From a bacterium (GTDB lineage Bacteria; Patescibacteriota; Minisyncoccia; Phycocordibacterales; UBA1550): DNA of 42,392 bases. Positions 30,507-38,294 of this stretch are shown here, in pieces (positions within the stretch are counted from its first letter, which is position 1; each line of letters starts with the position of its first letter). The stretch spans positions 1 to 42,392 of the forward strand of contig JAUSES010000039.1 in assembly GCA_030649835.1 (NCBI GenBank). Reading direction: 5' to 3'. The translations under genes and the position numbers were made by a program. The notes under the pieces were generated by a model that made no database searches, had not been told where the DNA came from, and was given only the letters and a program-made list of their open reading frames with translations.

Positions 30507-31103
30507 ATGGAAAGAAAAATCGTAATTGGCATTGATTTTGATGATGTTCTAGTGGAAACAAATGAAGCAATGTCCGCATGGCATAATCGTGTATACGGGA
30601 CATCGTACAAAAAGGAGCACATTATTTCGTGGGAGCATTTGACACACCTTTGGCAATGTTCACAAAATGAAAAACACAAACGCATCCACGAGTTTTTTCA
30701 TTCAGAAGATCACTTACATATACCTGCCGTTCTGGGTGCAAGTGAGGCTTTGAAAATTCTGAACGAAAAAGGAATGCACACTGTAGTTATTACTGGTAGA
30801 CCAGAACAATTTTGTAAACAAACTCTGTCATTAGTCGAAAAATATTTTCCCTCATTAGTTGATCACATACATTTCTCCAGTAGTATTATAAACGGGTCAC
30901 TTTCGGAGCGTCCAAAGGCGGAATTTTGTAGGGAACTTGATGTTGAAATATTTATTGATGACCACTTGCAGTACGTCCAAGGTGTAGTCTTTGCCGGAAT
31001 ACCAGCTTTACTCTTCAACACTCCATGGAATCAAACGGAGACCTTGCCTCCAAACGTGGAGAGGGTGTATGGCTGGGATGAAATAGTACAAAAGTTGGTA
31101 TAA
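30507..31103 (+). CDS. HAD-family 5'(3')-deoxyribonucleotidase-like protein
   Basis: 198 aa with a near-perfect Shine-Dalgarno (AAGGAGGG, 30493-30500). HAD motif I is GIDFDDVLVETN (D10, D12). Motif II is TGRPE near residue 97. The C-terminal acidic motif is IFIDDHLQYV near residue 150. The layout fits the NT5C-type 5'-nucleotidases that remove phosphate from (deoxy)nucleoside monophosphates. A TATGAT box (30466-30471) could be its -10. It ends in a clear terminator. Several HAD phosphatases share these motifs, so substrate is unsure. Confidence 0.75.
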   Translation: MERKIVIGIDFDDVLVETNEAMSAWHNRVYGTSYKKEHIISWEHLTHLWQCSQNEKHKRIHEFFHSEDHLHIPAVLGASEALKILNEKGMHTVVITGRPEQFCKQTLSLVEKYFPSLVDHIHFSSSIINGSLSERPKAEFCRELDVEIFIDDHLQYVQGVVFAGIPALLFNTPWNQTETLPPNVERVYGWDEIVQKLV

Positions 31104-31106
31104 CAT

Positions 31107-31141
31107 AAAACCCTTATGATGCAAGTCGTAAGGGTTTTATT
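31107..31141 (+). terminator. intrinsic terminator
   Basis: AAAACCCTTA (31107-31116) pairs with TAAGGGTTTT (31129-31138), then TATTT. Confidence 0.8.
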
Positions 31142-31162
31142 TGTTCAAGCCACTGAACATAA

Positions 31163-31192
31163 TTGACAGTTAATCAGAGATTCTTTTATAAT
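31163..31192 (+). promoter_or_regulatory. consensus promoter of the 146-aa gene
   Basis: TTGACA (31163-31168), an 18-nt spacer and TATAAT (31187-31192): both boxes are perfect consensus. Confidence 0.8.
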
Positions 31193-31212
31193 CATTTGAA
31201 GTGGAGGATAAT

Positions 31213-31653
31213 ATGTCAGATATGGCCAGCGATGCAAGAAGAGACGAAATGAGAATGAGGCAGTGGGAAATTAAAGACGAAAAAGAGAAAGAGGAATGCC
31301 GACTGTTTATAGAGGCGCTCGTTGCCTATATCGCGTCACCTCGAAAACGTGGAGCGCGTCAAATGGTCATTGATTGTGCTCAATCTACTGCTGTGCAGGG
31401 TCATAATAGGTGGGGCAGGTATGCAAACTCGGTTGAATCAGGACTTCAAAAAATGAGACAGCGAGAAATTAAGGAAATAACTCACCTTCTTATTGATTTC
31501 CTTGAGACGACTGGGGTTGTTGGCATATGGTACAAAACAGTAAGTTCTATTGCTCCAATTAAGGTTACAGAGGTGATACATTCTGTCGACCAAACTATGC
31601 TTACAAGTAATATTGAGTCAGAGACAATCCATCGTTTGAAGAAGCTGCTCTGA
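31213..31653 (+). CDS. soluble helical protein, unknown function
   Basis: 146 aa from ATG 31213, with GGAGG at 31203-31207; an in-frame GTG at 31201 precedes the ribosome site and is unlikely. The N-terminal 35 residues are highly charged (ARRDEMRMRQWEIKDEKEKEE), the rest mostly helical by composition. No domain recognised, no membrane segment. It has a consensus promoter and shares a terminator with rnr, converging on it. Confidence 0.6.
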   Translation: MSDMASDARRDEMRMRQWEIKDEKEKEECRLFIEALVAYIASPRKRGARQMVIDCAQSTAVQGHNRWGRYANSVESGLQKMRQREIKEITHLLIDFLETTGVVGIWYKTVSSIAPIKVTEVIHSVDQTMLTSNIESETIHRLKKLL

Positions 31654-31666
31654 TTTATTTTATAGC

Positions 31667-31700
31667 AAAAAGCCTGTGATGCATTGCATCACAGGCTTTT
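31667..31700. terminator. bidirectional terminator, 146-aa gene / rnr
   Basis: A 15-bp perfect stem (31668-31682 with 31686-31700) has a 3-nt loop and A/T ends on both sides. The rnr stop codon (31691-31689) lies within the stem. Confidence 0.88.
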
Positions 31701-33704
31701 AAAATACGATACCAACTCGTAGTCAATACTCTTTTTCTCAAGGTCAACTGCTTTCACGCGGAATTTGAGTTTGTCGCCCAAGGTAAACTTCTCGTGTGAC
31801 TGCTTGCCGACAATGCGATATTTTTCACGTTCAAAAATGTAGTAGTCGGTGCCGAGGTCGGAGATGCGGACGAGACCCTCACATTTTGTTTCATCGTCTT
31901 CTATAAATACGCCCCACTCAGCAACACCAGATATAGTCCCGCTATACTCCTTGCCCACACGCACGCTCATATACTCTGCTTGTTTAAACTTGATAGATGC
32001 GCGCTCTGCGTCAGCGGCAGACTTTTCCATCTCCGATGAATGGGACGCGAGCTTGCGGTACTCTTCCATCTCGTCTTTTGATACAGGGATGCCTTCAAGA
32101 AAGTGCGACAAAATGCGGTGCACCATCACGTCTGGGTAGCGACGAATAGGTGAGGTGAAGTGTGCGTAGTGCTCGTAGGCGAGGCCATAGTGCCCGATAT
32201 TTTTGGTTGAGTAAATTGCCTTTGCCATGGTGCGCACCGTTGCAGTGTTGAGCATTTTTTCTTCGGGCTTGCCTTTTATTTGCTCCAAAAATTTATTGAT
32301 GTCCGTAGAGGAAACCCGTCCGTCCTTGAGTGGAAGCTTGTATCCGAGCCCTGCGACAAATTTCGCAAGATCAGCAAGGCGCTCTGCCTTTGGCTCGTCG
32401 TGTACGCGATAAATAAAAATATCGTTTTCGTGGTCGGGGTGAGCAGGCTTGCCCTGAATGTTGCTAAGTTTGTTTGAAACAAACTCCGCAACTTTTTTAT
32501 TTGCGAGAAGCATGAACATCTCAACAAGCTTGTTAGTATCCTGAAAAGTTTTTGTGTACACGCGCACTGGTTTTTTCATTTCATCCAATTCAAAACGTAC
32601 CTCCTCGTGCTCAAATGAAATTGCCCCATCAGCTTTGTCCTGTACCACGAGCTTCTTTGCAATAGTGTTTAGGGTATGAAGCTCGTTGTAAAAAATTCCT
32701 TCCCCCTTGTCCAGTACCTCCTGTGCATTTTCATAGGTAAAGCGTTTTGCAGAGTTGATAATCGCTCGTCCAAACCAAGCGTCCTTTACTACAACCTTTG
32801 AATCTGGATTAGTCGCCGTATCAGGAGCAAAAGTAAAAACTGCTGAAAAAACGAGCTTGTCCTCTTTTTCGTTCAAACTACAGAGATCATTTGAGAGCAC
32901 TTCGGGGAACATAGGAACCACACGGTCTACAAGGTAGATAGATGTCGCACGAGCGCGCGCCTCCTCGTCAATAGCGGTGTGTGGCTTTACATACGCAGAC
33001 ACATCGGCAATATGCACACCGATTTCAAGCTCGCCAGAGGGAAGTGTCTGTATAGAAATAGCGTCATCAAAATCTTTTGCGTCTACTGGGTCGATGGTGA
33101 AGGTGGTAATTTTTCTAAAGTCGCGACGCTTCTTTGCTTCCTCTGCAATAAATGCAGGGGCACTAGCCTTGAGTGCATCTGCCTCACGGTGAATATTTTC
33201 AGGGAGCTCCATTTGGAGGCCTTTGTCGAGGACAATAGCGCGGATTTCTGTTTCGTTGTCGCCAGCGTCACCGAGGATTTCTACAATCTCTACCGTAGGA
33301 TTTTTCTTTGGGTCCGTCCAGTCCAAAAGTCGGACCAAAGCTTTTTTCCCACCAAGTTTTTCACCGTGGGGAGGATTTGGAATAAGAAAGTCTACATAAA
33401 TGCGTGTGTCCTGTGGCACGAGGTATGTTGCACCATCTCCTTGGTCGATGGTACCTACGAAAGTTATTCTCGCGCGCGCGAGAATCTCAGTTACTTCACC
33501 AGTTTGCTGGAGGTCACCCGTTTTGGCGTTAAGCCTCACCTTAACTCTGTCGCGAGGAAGTGCAGTATTCAAAAACCCCGCTTCAATGCGAATATCATTT
33601 TCACGAGGACTATCCTCGCCGACAGAAACGAACCCGAGCCCCTTTGCAGTGGTAGTAATAACGCCTTCTATGATGTTTCCCCCCATACTTTTTTGAGTTG
33701 TCAT
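31689..33704 (-). CDS. rnr: ribonuclease R (RNase II/R family exoribonuclease)
   Basis: A 3'-5' exoribonuclease that can digest structured RNA. 671 aa: N-terminal cold-shock-like OB domains (GLGFVSVGEDSPRENDIRI and onward), a central RNB domain with the acidic active site in TIDPVDAKDFDDAIS, GVHIADVSAYV, and HFTSPIRRYPDVMVHR, then a C-terminal S1 domain (EYSGTISGVAEWGVFIEDDE). It is shorter than E. coli RNase R (about 810 aa) because both ends are trimmed. It is divergent from rpsP with overlapping promoters. A copy of its last 73 bp lies at 30191. Confidence 0.95.
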   Translation of the reverse strand: MTTQKSMGGNIIEGVITTTAKGLGFVSVGEDSPRENDIRIEAGFLNTALPRDRVKVRLNAKTGDLQQTGEVTEILARARITFVGTIDQGDGATYLVPQDTRIYVDFLIPNPPHGEKLGGKKALVRLLDWTDPKKNPTVEIVEILGDAGDNETEIRAIVLDKGLQMELPENIHREADALKASAPAFIAEEAKKRRDFRKITTFTIDPVDAKDFDDAISIQTLPSGELEIGVHIADVSAYVKPHTAIDEEARARATSIYLVDRVVPMFPEVLSNDLCSLNEKEDKLVFSAVFTFAPDTATNPDSKVVVKDAWFGRAIINSAKRFTYENAQEVLDKGEGIFYNELHTLNTIAKKLVVQDKADGAISFEHEEVRFELDEMKKPVRVYTKTFQDTNKLVEMFMLLANKKVAEFVSNKLSNIQGKPAHPDHENDIFIYRVHDEPKAERLADLAKFVAGLGYKLPLKDGRVSSTDINKFLEQIKGKPEEKMLNTATVRTMAKAIYSTKNIGHYGLAYEHYAHFTSPIRRYPDVMVHRILSHFLEGIPVSKDEMEEYRKLASHSSEMEKSAADAERASIKFKQAEYMSVRVGKEYSGTISGVAEWGVFIEDDETKCEGLVRISDLGTDYYIFEREKYRIVGKQSHEKFTLGDKLKFRVKAVDLEKKSIDYELVSYFKSL

Positions 33705-33714
33705 ATTACAAAGT

Positions 33715-33723
33715 AAGATAGCA
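33715..33723 (-). promoter_or_regulatory. rnr extended -10 promoter, leaderless type
   Basis: On the minus strand, TGCTATCTT (33723-33715). The ATG at 33704 follows after 10 nt. It lies back to back with the rpsP promoter. Confidence 0.5.
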
Positions 33724-33736
33724 CAAAAAGTACCGC

Positions 33737-33765
33737 TTGACCATTTTGTTCATATTTGCTAGGAT
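33737..33765 (+). promoter_or_regulatory. rpsP promoter, leaderless type
   Basis: TTGACC (33737-33742), a 17-nt spacer and TAGGAT (33760-33765) preceded by TGC. The ATG at 33773 starts 7 nt after the box, at the expected transcription start. Confidence 0.75.
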
Positions 33766-33772
33766 GCTCTTC

Positions 33773-34207
33773 ATGTTAAACATACGACTACAGCGCGTTG
33801 GCAGAAAGAACGATCCGTCGTTTCGTGTCATCGTCGCAGACTCAAAGCTTAAGCCAAAGACGGGAAATGTTCTCGAGATTCTTGGTTCTTACAATGCGCG
33901 CATGGGAAAGCCCATCATTAACCTTGACCGCACAAAGCACTGGATGTCAGTAGGTGCAAAAGCATCTGGCACGGTGCACAACCTCCTCATCGACCTCAAG
34001 GCCGTAACCGGAAAAAAGATTAACGTTTTGAATAAAAAGACTCCGATTGTAAAAGAGGTTGCAGAGGCACCAAAGACAGAGGTAAAAGCACCAGCTCCCG
34101 AAGTAGTAGCAGAAAAAACAGAGGAGGCAGTAGCAGCTCCTGAAGCTGTAGTAGAAGCACCAGCGGAGGTAGTAGCCGAAGCAGTAGTTGTGAGCCTACC
34201 CAAATAG
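33773..34207 (+). CDS. rpsP: 30S ribosomal protein S16 with long acidic C-terminal tail
   Basis: S16 is an early assembly protein of the 30S body. 144 aa from ATG 33773 (MLNIRLQRVGRKNDPSFRVIV); longer in-frame starts at 33737 and beyond would be the promoter itself. Residues 1-85 are the S16 fold, including the LGSYNARMGKP turn. Residues about 95-144 form an Ala/Val/Glu/Pro-rich tail (APAPEVVAEKTEEAVAAPEA) that S16 normally lacks and that should be flexible. The usual rimM and trmD do not follow. Confidence 0.93.
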   Translation: MLNIRLQRVGRKNDPSFRVIVADSKLKPKTGNVLEILGSYNARMGKPIINLDRTKHWMSVGAKASGTVHNLLIDLKAVTGKKINVLNKKTPIVKEVAEAPKTEVKAPAPEVVAEKTEEAVAAPEAVVEAPAEVVAEAVVVSLPK

Positions 34208-34218
34208 GAACTTTCCTG

Positions 34219-34330
34219 CTCCGTCACGCGATCTTCGGCAAAAATATACAAATCTTTTGTCACCTTGTCCCGACAAGGCTTCGCAAGTTTTATTTATTTT
34301 TGCTCGAAGTTAGCGGGACTCGCTACGGAG
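34219..34330. repeat. structured palindromic element after rpsP
   Basis: CTCCGT/ACGGAG (34219-34224, 34325-34330) encloses a 14-bp stem with one bulge (34233-34246 with 34295-34309) and an inner CCTTGTC/GACAAGG hairpin. With the terminator and repeat that follow, it accounts for the gene-free stretch 34208-34547. Confidence 0.5.
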
Positions 34331-34382
34331 ACCCTATTGAGAAAGGCTCCAGACTCCCGCAGAAGAGGCTGCAAAGTAATCT

Positions 34383-34438
34383 CATCAATTTAAAAACCCC
34401 AGACGCGCGCAAGCGAGTCTGGGGTTTTTAAATTGATG
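34383..34438 (+). terminator. 22-bp-stem terminator after rpsP
   Basis: Arms 34383-34404 and 34417-34438 are perfectly complementary with a 12-nt loop. AAAAACCCCAGAC and its complement give a T5 run on either strand. Confidence 0.85.
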
Positions 34439-34462
34439 AAGTTTGTTCTCACATGGTATAAT
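34433..34462 (+). promoter_or_regulatory. promoter of the PilM/FtsA-like gene
   Basis: TTGATG (34433-34438), an 18-nt spacer and TATAAT (34457-34462) with TGG before it. About 80 nt of leader contains the hairpin repeat at 34481. Confidence 0.6.
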
Positions 34463-34480
34463 GAAACGGCAAGTAGTTTT

Positions 34481-34540
34481 TAGGTGTCGGGTTTTAGGAA
34501 ATGCACCCCCTAACACCTACTAACTAAAACCTAACACCTG
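34481..34540 (+). repeat. AGGTGTTAGG-type hairpin repeat, copy 3
   Basis: The left arm (34481-34497, TAGGTGTCGGGTTTTAG) pairs with the right arm (34524-34540) with about two mismatches. The loop contains GCACCCCCTAACACCTAC, as in copies 1 and 2. It ends 7 nt before the ATG at 34548. Confidence 0.75.
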
Positions 34541-34547
34541 CATTCAC

Positions 34548-35762
34548 ATGGCCCTATCTCTTTTTAATAAACAGAATCAAAATAAAAAAAACATACTTCT
34601 CATTGACGTTGGTTCGTCGAGTGTAGGGGTCGCGCTTGCCATCATTGAAAATGGTCACGCACCAAACATCGCCTTAAGCGTACGAGAAGACATTGTTTTT
34701 CAGGAAGTACTCTCCTCACAGCGCTTTGCAGGTGCAATGAATCATGCCTTAGATAAGGTTTTGGTACGGTTACAGGCGGAAATGAAAATCCTTGTAGAAG
34801 CGCAAGGAAGTAAAATAGTTATTTCAGATGTTTTTTGTACCATGTCATCACCATGGTTTATTTTGAAAAATCGTAATTTGTTGATTTCACGACAGGGGGA
34901 ATTTGAGGTTACTGAACGCACACTAGAGGAATTTGTGAATGGCGACATCGAGCTTTTGAAAACGGAGCTCAAAGAGGTTCTTCCGCACCAGGATATAAAA
35001 ATCATTGAAAAGAAAATCATTCATATAAAGCTAAATGGCTATGAGATAAAAAATCCATACAAACAAAAAACCTCTCGCATGGAGCTGTCCGTGACCGTCG
35101 GAGTCTCTTCAGAAAAAGTAGTACATAGTATTGAGAGTAAAATAAAAGGACTGTTCCACACGAGTCATGTTCATTTTGGCGCATTTCCTGTTGCCGCATT
35201 TAGTGTCATTCGTGACATGTTTCCCACCGAGAAAAACTTCCTCTTTTTAGACATTACCGGAGAGGCAACTGACGTGTCCCGCATTGACAATGATGTCCTC
35301 GTAAAGACTGCTTCATTTCCGATTGGAAAAAATTTCTTCATAAGAGAAATTTCTACCGGTCTGCGCACCGTGCACCAAGAAGCGAGCTCACTGTTCTCTA
35401 TGTTTCTTCGTGACGAGCTCGACATTGCTAGCCGAATGAATATAGCGCGGTTTGTAGAGCATGCAGAAGAGAAATGGCATACTCGTTTTGAGAAGATTAT
35501 TTCTAACCTCGCTGAAAAGGGAGCACTACCTCGCAAAAAATTTTTTACGATTGATGCGGAGTTTGCGCCATTTTTCTCTAGTAGTATATTAAAAATAAAA
35601 TCAAAGCTTTTGATGGGGGGGTCTTTTGAGGTACAATATTTAGATCAGCTCATTGTTTCAAAATTTGTTTCCTTTGATCCCGAGATTAGCCGTGACCCGT
35701 ATCTTGTAGTTGAAGCATTGTTTGCAGAAAAAATATTAGCGCACCATGACCAAAATGAATGA
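34548..35762 (+). CDS. actin-like ATPase, PilM/FtsA type
   Basis: 404 aa. The N-terminal LLIDVGSSSVGVALA is the phosphate-1 motif of the actin/Hsp70 fold; FLFLDITGEATDVSRI near residue 230 fits phosphate-2. The layout matches PilM or FtsA relatives, which form the cytoplasmic ring partner of a membrane complex. It lacks a clear FtsA C-terminal membrane helix. The next gene encodes a membrane protein and overlaps it by 17 nt, so the two are likely translated together. PilN/PilO-like genes lie 5 kb away across the ribosomal operon, so a pilus role is plausible but not shown. Confidence 0.65.
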   Translation: MALSLFNKQNQNKKNILLIDVGSSSVGVALAIIENGHAPNIALSVREDIVFQEVLSSQRFAGAMNHALDKVLVRLQAEMKILVEAQGSKIVISDVFCTMSSPWFILKNRNLLISRQGEFEVTERTLEEFVNGDIELLKTELKEVLPHQDIKIIEKKIIHIKLNGYEIKNPYKQKTSRMELSVTVGVSSEKVVHSIESKIKGLFHTSHVHFGAFPVAAFSVIRDMFPTEKNFLFLDITGEATDVSRIDNDVLVKTASFPIGKNFFIREISTGLRTVHQEASSLFSMFLRDELDIASRMNIARFVEHAEEKWHTRFEKIISNLAEKGALPRKKFFTIDAEFAPFFSSSILKIKSKLLMGGSFEVQYLDQLIVSKFVSFDPEISRDPYLVVEALFAEKILAHHDQNE

Positions 35763-37092
35763 AATAACTCGAAAACAAATACGGGATGTGATTGTTCCTC
35801 AGAATGACCTCATGCGTCGTCCCGTGGTTGCGCCGGAGCCTACCCTTGCGCTCATACCAAAAATCGATGGAGCAGACCGTATTGAAAGAAACCCATTTTT
35901 TGAAAAAGAAAGGAGACAAACATCAGAGCCTAAAAATATAAAAAAAAGTGGGATGCGAGGAGTCCTGTGGGCGCTTTTATTTGTGCTTTTTTTGGTGCTT
36001 GCCTTTGTTGTCGCAAATTATTTTGAGAGTGCCACGATTACCGTAAGCCCTGTTTCTAAAAACATAGTTTTGGATAGTAAGTTTACCGCAGACAAAGAGG
36101 AGGTTTCAGGAGAGCTTATGTTCCAGCTTATGTCACTCACGGAGGAAAAAACGAAAGAAGTGCCTGCTACGATTGAAAAAAGTATTCAGAAAAAAGCATC
36201 AGGGAGGGTCGTTATTTACAACAATTACAGTGCCGACAGCCAGCGTCTCATTAAAAACACGCGACTTGAATCTCCTGACCGAAAGATTTTTCGTATTGAA
36301 GACTCAGTGGTGGTGCCGGGGATAAGGATAGTTGGTGGAAAAAGCACGCCGGGTTCTGTGGAGGCTTTGGTGTATGCCGATGTGGCAGGGAAGGAATACA
36401 ATATTGGCACGAGCAACTTCACCATTCCAGGTTTCAAGGGAGACCCCCGCTATACAAAATTCTACGCGTCCTCAAAAGTTGATGCGCCCATTGGAGGAGG
36501 TTTTTCAGGTACAATAAAAGTTCCTACAGATGAGGTTGTTTCGGCGGCACGCGAGGAGCTGAAGCAGGAACTTAAAAAAACAACGATAGAAAAAGCACGC
36601 GCACAAATTCCTGAAAGTAAAACATTTTTCCCCGGTAGCATGGTATTAAAGTTTGAAGAAGTACCCGAGGAGTATTCTTCTGACAAAACTGCAAAAGTGG
36701 CGATGCGAGCCACGGTCTCTGTATTTTTCTTTGATACGGTCGCTCTCACAGATATACTCGCATCGCGTGCATTGCCCGAAGAAAAAAATATTCCGTTTAC
36801 AGTCTCCAACATGTCCACACTCGATTTTAAATTTACTGATGCAGTAGAAAATCTTGTTCCTTCTGATCTTTCTAAAATTAAATTCCATCTTAGAGGAGAG
36901 ACAAAATTTATAGGAAACATTGATGTAGAAAAAATTCGTACAGAACTTCTCGGAAAAGATAAGAAAGATTTCAGCAAAATAATCACGAGCCAAAACACCA
37001 TAGATACCGCGGACGCAGTCATTCGCCCTATGTGGAAAACAGTATTTCCAACAGATCCAACAAAAGTAACGGTTAAGATTGGCTCAAAATAG
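35746..37092 (+). CDS. membrane protein with large extracytoplasmic beta-rich domain
   Basis: 448 aa. ATG 35746 overlaps the previous gene by 17 nt; ATG 35755 is an alternative. It has a cytoplasmic N-terminus (about 1-68), one membrane helix (about 70-90, VLWALLFVLFLVLAFVVANYF), then an extracytoplasmic part. The stretch VVVPGIRIVGGKSTPGSVEA...AGKEYNIGTSNFTIPGF recalls the central domain of baseplate-J-like proteins seen in CPR genomes; this likeness is weak. It is probably the partner of the PilM/FtsA-like ATPase. Function unknown. Confidence 0.6.
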   Translation: MTKMNEITRKQIRDVIVPQNDLMRRPVVAPEPTLALIPKIDGADRIERNPFFEKERRQTSEPKNIKKSGMRGVLWALLFVLFLVLAFVVANYFESATITVSPVSKNIVLDSKFTADKEEVSGELMFQLMSLTEEKTKEVPATIEKSIQKKASGRVVIYNNYSADSQRLIKNTRLESPDRKIFRIEDSVVVPGIRIVGGKSTPGSVEALVYADVAGKEYNIGTSNFTIPGFKGDPRYTKFYASSKVDAPIGGGFSGTIKVPTDEVVSAAREELKQELKKTTIEKARAQIPESKTFFPGSMVLKFEEVPEEYSSDKTAKVAMRATVSVFFFDTVALTDILASRALPEEKNIPFTVSNMSTLDFKFTDAVENLVPSDLSKIKFHLRGETKFIGNIDVEKIRTELLGKDKKDFSKIITSQNTIDTADAVIRPMWKTVFPTDPTKVTVKIGSK

Positions 37093-37100
37093 AAAAATAT

Positions 37101-37129
37101 TTGACGCAGAGCGTAACTTTTGGTAGTAT
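37101..37129 (+). promoter_or_regulatory. infA promoter, near-leaderless type
   Basis: TTGACG (37101-37106), a 17-nt spacer and TAGTAT (37124-37129) preceded by TGG. The ATG at 37142 lies 12 nt after the box, so at most a few nt of leader are expected. Confidence 0.7.
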
Positions 37130-37141
37130 GTATATTCACAA

Positions 37142-37357
37142 ATGGTAGATACAGAAAAAGAAGAACTTACACAAGGGATAGTTATTGAGGCGCTTCCGAG
37201 CGCTATGTTTCGCGTAGAGTTTCCAGATGGAAGTATCGTCATTTCTTACCTTGCAGGAAAGATGCGTTTGCACCGCATAAAGGTTCTTATTGGGGACAAG
37301 GTGCTCGTCAAGCTTGACCCATACGGAGGGAAGGGAAGAATCACAAAGAGACTGTAA
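37142..37357 (+). CDS. infA: translation initiation factor IF-1
   Basis: 71 aa, a single S1/OB-fold domain that occupies the 30S A site at initiation. Family blocks: GIVIEALPSAMFRVEFPDG, SYLAGKMRLHRIKVLIGDKVLVKLDPYGGKGRITKRL. The N-terminus (MVDTEKEELT) is a few residues longer than usual. It precedes rpmJ-rpsM-rpsK-rpsD-rpoA as in most bacteria, but a strong separate promoter lies in the gap, so infA is probably its own unit. Confidence 0.95.
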   Translation: MVDTEKEELTQGIVIEALPSAMFRVEFPDGSIVISYLAGKMRLHRIKVLIGDKVLVKLDPYGGKGRITKRL

Positions 37358-37368
37358 GGAACGTTTGA

Positions 37369-37484
37369 CAATTGACATGTAACCATTGACAACGGGGTAC
37401 CGTTTGCCGAAGGCAAACGGTACCCCGTCAAATGTCCGCGAAGCGGGGTTAAAGGTCAATTGTAGTGCACGCTTCGCGTGCACT
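37369..37484. repeat. multi-hairpin element between infA and rpmJ
   Basis: An outer CAATTGAC/GTCAATTG stem (37369-37376, 37455-37462) encloses a 17-bp perfect hairpin with GAA loop (37392-37408, 37412-37428) and a small CCGC-GAA-GCGG hairpin. A GTGCACG/CGTGCAC hairpin (37466-37484) follows. It may end infA transcripts; no clear T-run is present. Confidence 0.65.
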
Positions 37485-37512
37485 TGCATTTAATATTCAA
37501 ATGCGGTAGAAT
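37484..37512 (+). promoter_or_regulatory. promoter of the rpmJ-rpsM-rpsK-rpsD-rpoA operon
   Basis: TTGCAT (37484-37489), a 17-nt spacer and TAGAAT (37507-37512). The leader to rpmJ is about 59 nt. Confidence 0.65.
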
Positions 37513-37577
37513 ACCCTCACTGTTTCGATTTTTGAGCCTTAGTAATAAGGATCCGCAAAATTGATCAAGATATTTAC

Positions 37578-37691
37578 ATGAAAGTACGAGCATCAGTAAA
37601 AAAAATCTGCGTAAAATGCAAAACGGTTAAGCGCGGTGACCGTATTCGTGTTATCTGCGAAAACCCACGCCATAAACAGCGCCAAGGCTAA
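37578..37691 (+). CDS. rpmJ: 50S ribosomal protein L36
   Basis: 37 aa: [17 protein letters not shown] onward. The zinc site is complete (C11, C14, C27, H32). Its place between infA and rpsM is the standard one. No Shine-Dalgarno is visible before the ATG. Confidence 0.96.
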   Translation: MKVRASVKKICVKCKTVKRGDRIRVICENPRHKQRQG

Positions 37692-37727
37692 CTGTTTGGC
37701 AAATTATTTTAATTATATAAAGAAACT

Positions 37728-38108
37728 ATGCGAATCCTTGGAGTAACAATACCAGATGAAAAAAGATTGGAGATTAGTCTCACGGCTGTGTACGGCATTG
37801 GTCGTCCACGCGCTAAAGAGCTTCTCGATACAGTCGGACTTGACCACGGCAAGCGAGCAAAGGATCTAACCCCCGACGATGAGGCAAAGATTCGAAAAAT
37901 CATAGAAGGACTCACCCTCGAGGGAGACCTCAAGCGCGAAATTTCTACCAACGTAAAACGTTTGAAGGAAATCAAAGCATACCGAGGAACTCGCCATGCA
38001 AAAAAACTTCCGGTAAGAGGTCAGCGCACAAAGACAAACTCACGAACAGTTCGAGGAAACAAGCGAACCACCATGGGTTCAGGACGCCGTAAGGCAGATA
38101 AGAAGTAA
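37728..38108 (+). CDS. rpsM: 30S ribosomal protein S13
   Basis: 126 aa; a 30S head protein contacting the P-site tRNA and the 50S subunit. It shows the N-terminal RILGVTIPDEKRLEISLTAVYGIG block with the helix-two-turn-helix, and the C-terminal RGTRHAKKLPVRGQRTKTNSRTVRG block that reaches the tRNA. First large gene of the alpha operon here; a 186-nt foldback element separates it from rpsK. Confidence 0.97.
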   Translation: MRILGVTIPDEKRLEISLTAVYGIGRPRAKELLDTVGLDHGKRAKDLTPDDEAKIRKIIEGLTLEGDLKREISTNVKRLKEIKAYRGTRHAKKLPVRGQRTKTNSRTVRGNKRTTMGSGRRKADKK

Positions 38109-38294
38109 ATAAGATAACGAGCGAAGCGAGATTAGATTACTTACCCAGCTCCACTTCTGTATTTTTGCAAAGAATTTTAAGATTAAAAAATTTGAAAAAA
38201 TTTTTATCTCAAAAATTCAACAGCAAAAATGTAGAAGTGGGGCTGGGTGGAGATTTTAAAAATCTCGCAGTAGCTCGATAAGAAAATCAACCAC
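38109..38294. repeat. operon-gap foldback element, copy B (rpsM/rpsK)
   Basis: It fills the rpsM-rpsK gap. A 26-bp stem (38143-38168 with 38223-38248) has no mismatch apart from three G-U wobbles; inside, a second AT-rich stem folds. The flanks (CGAGCGAAGCGAGAT on the left; CTCGCAGTAGCTCGATAAG on the right) are inverted copies of each other and of the termini of copies A and D. Confidence 0.8.

Noticed and set aside
33737-33772. Upstream in-frame starts of rpsP
   Set aside because: They coincide with the promoter boxes, and S16 proteins start at the MLNIRLQR block.
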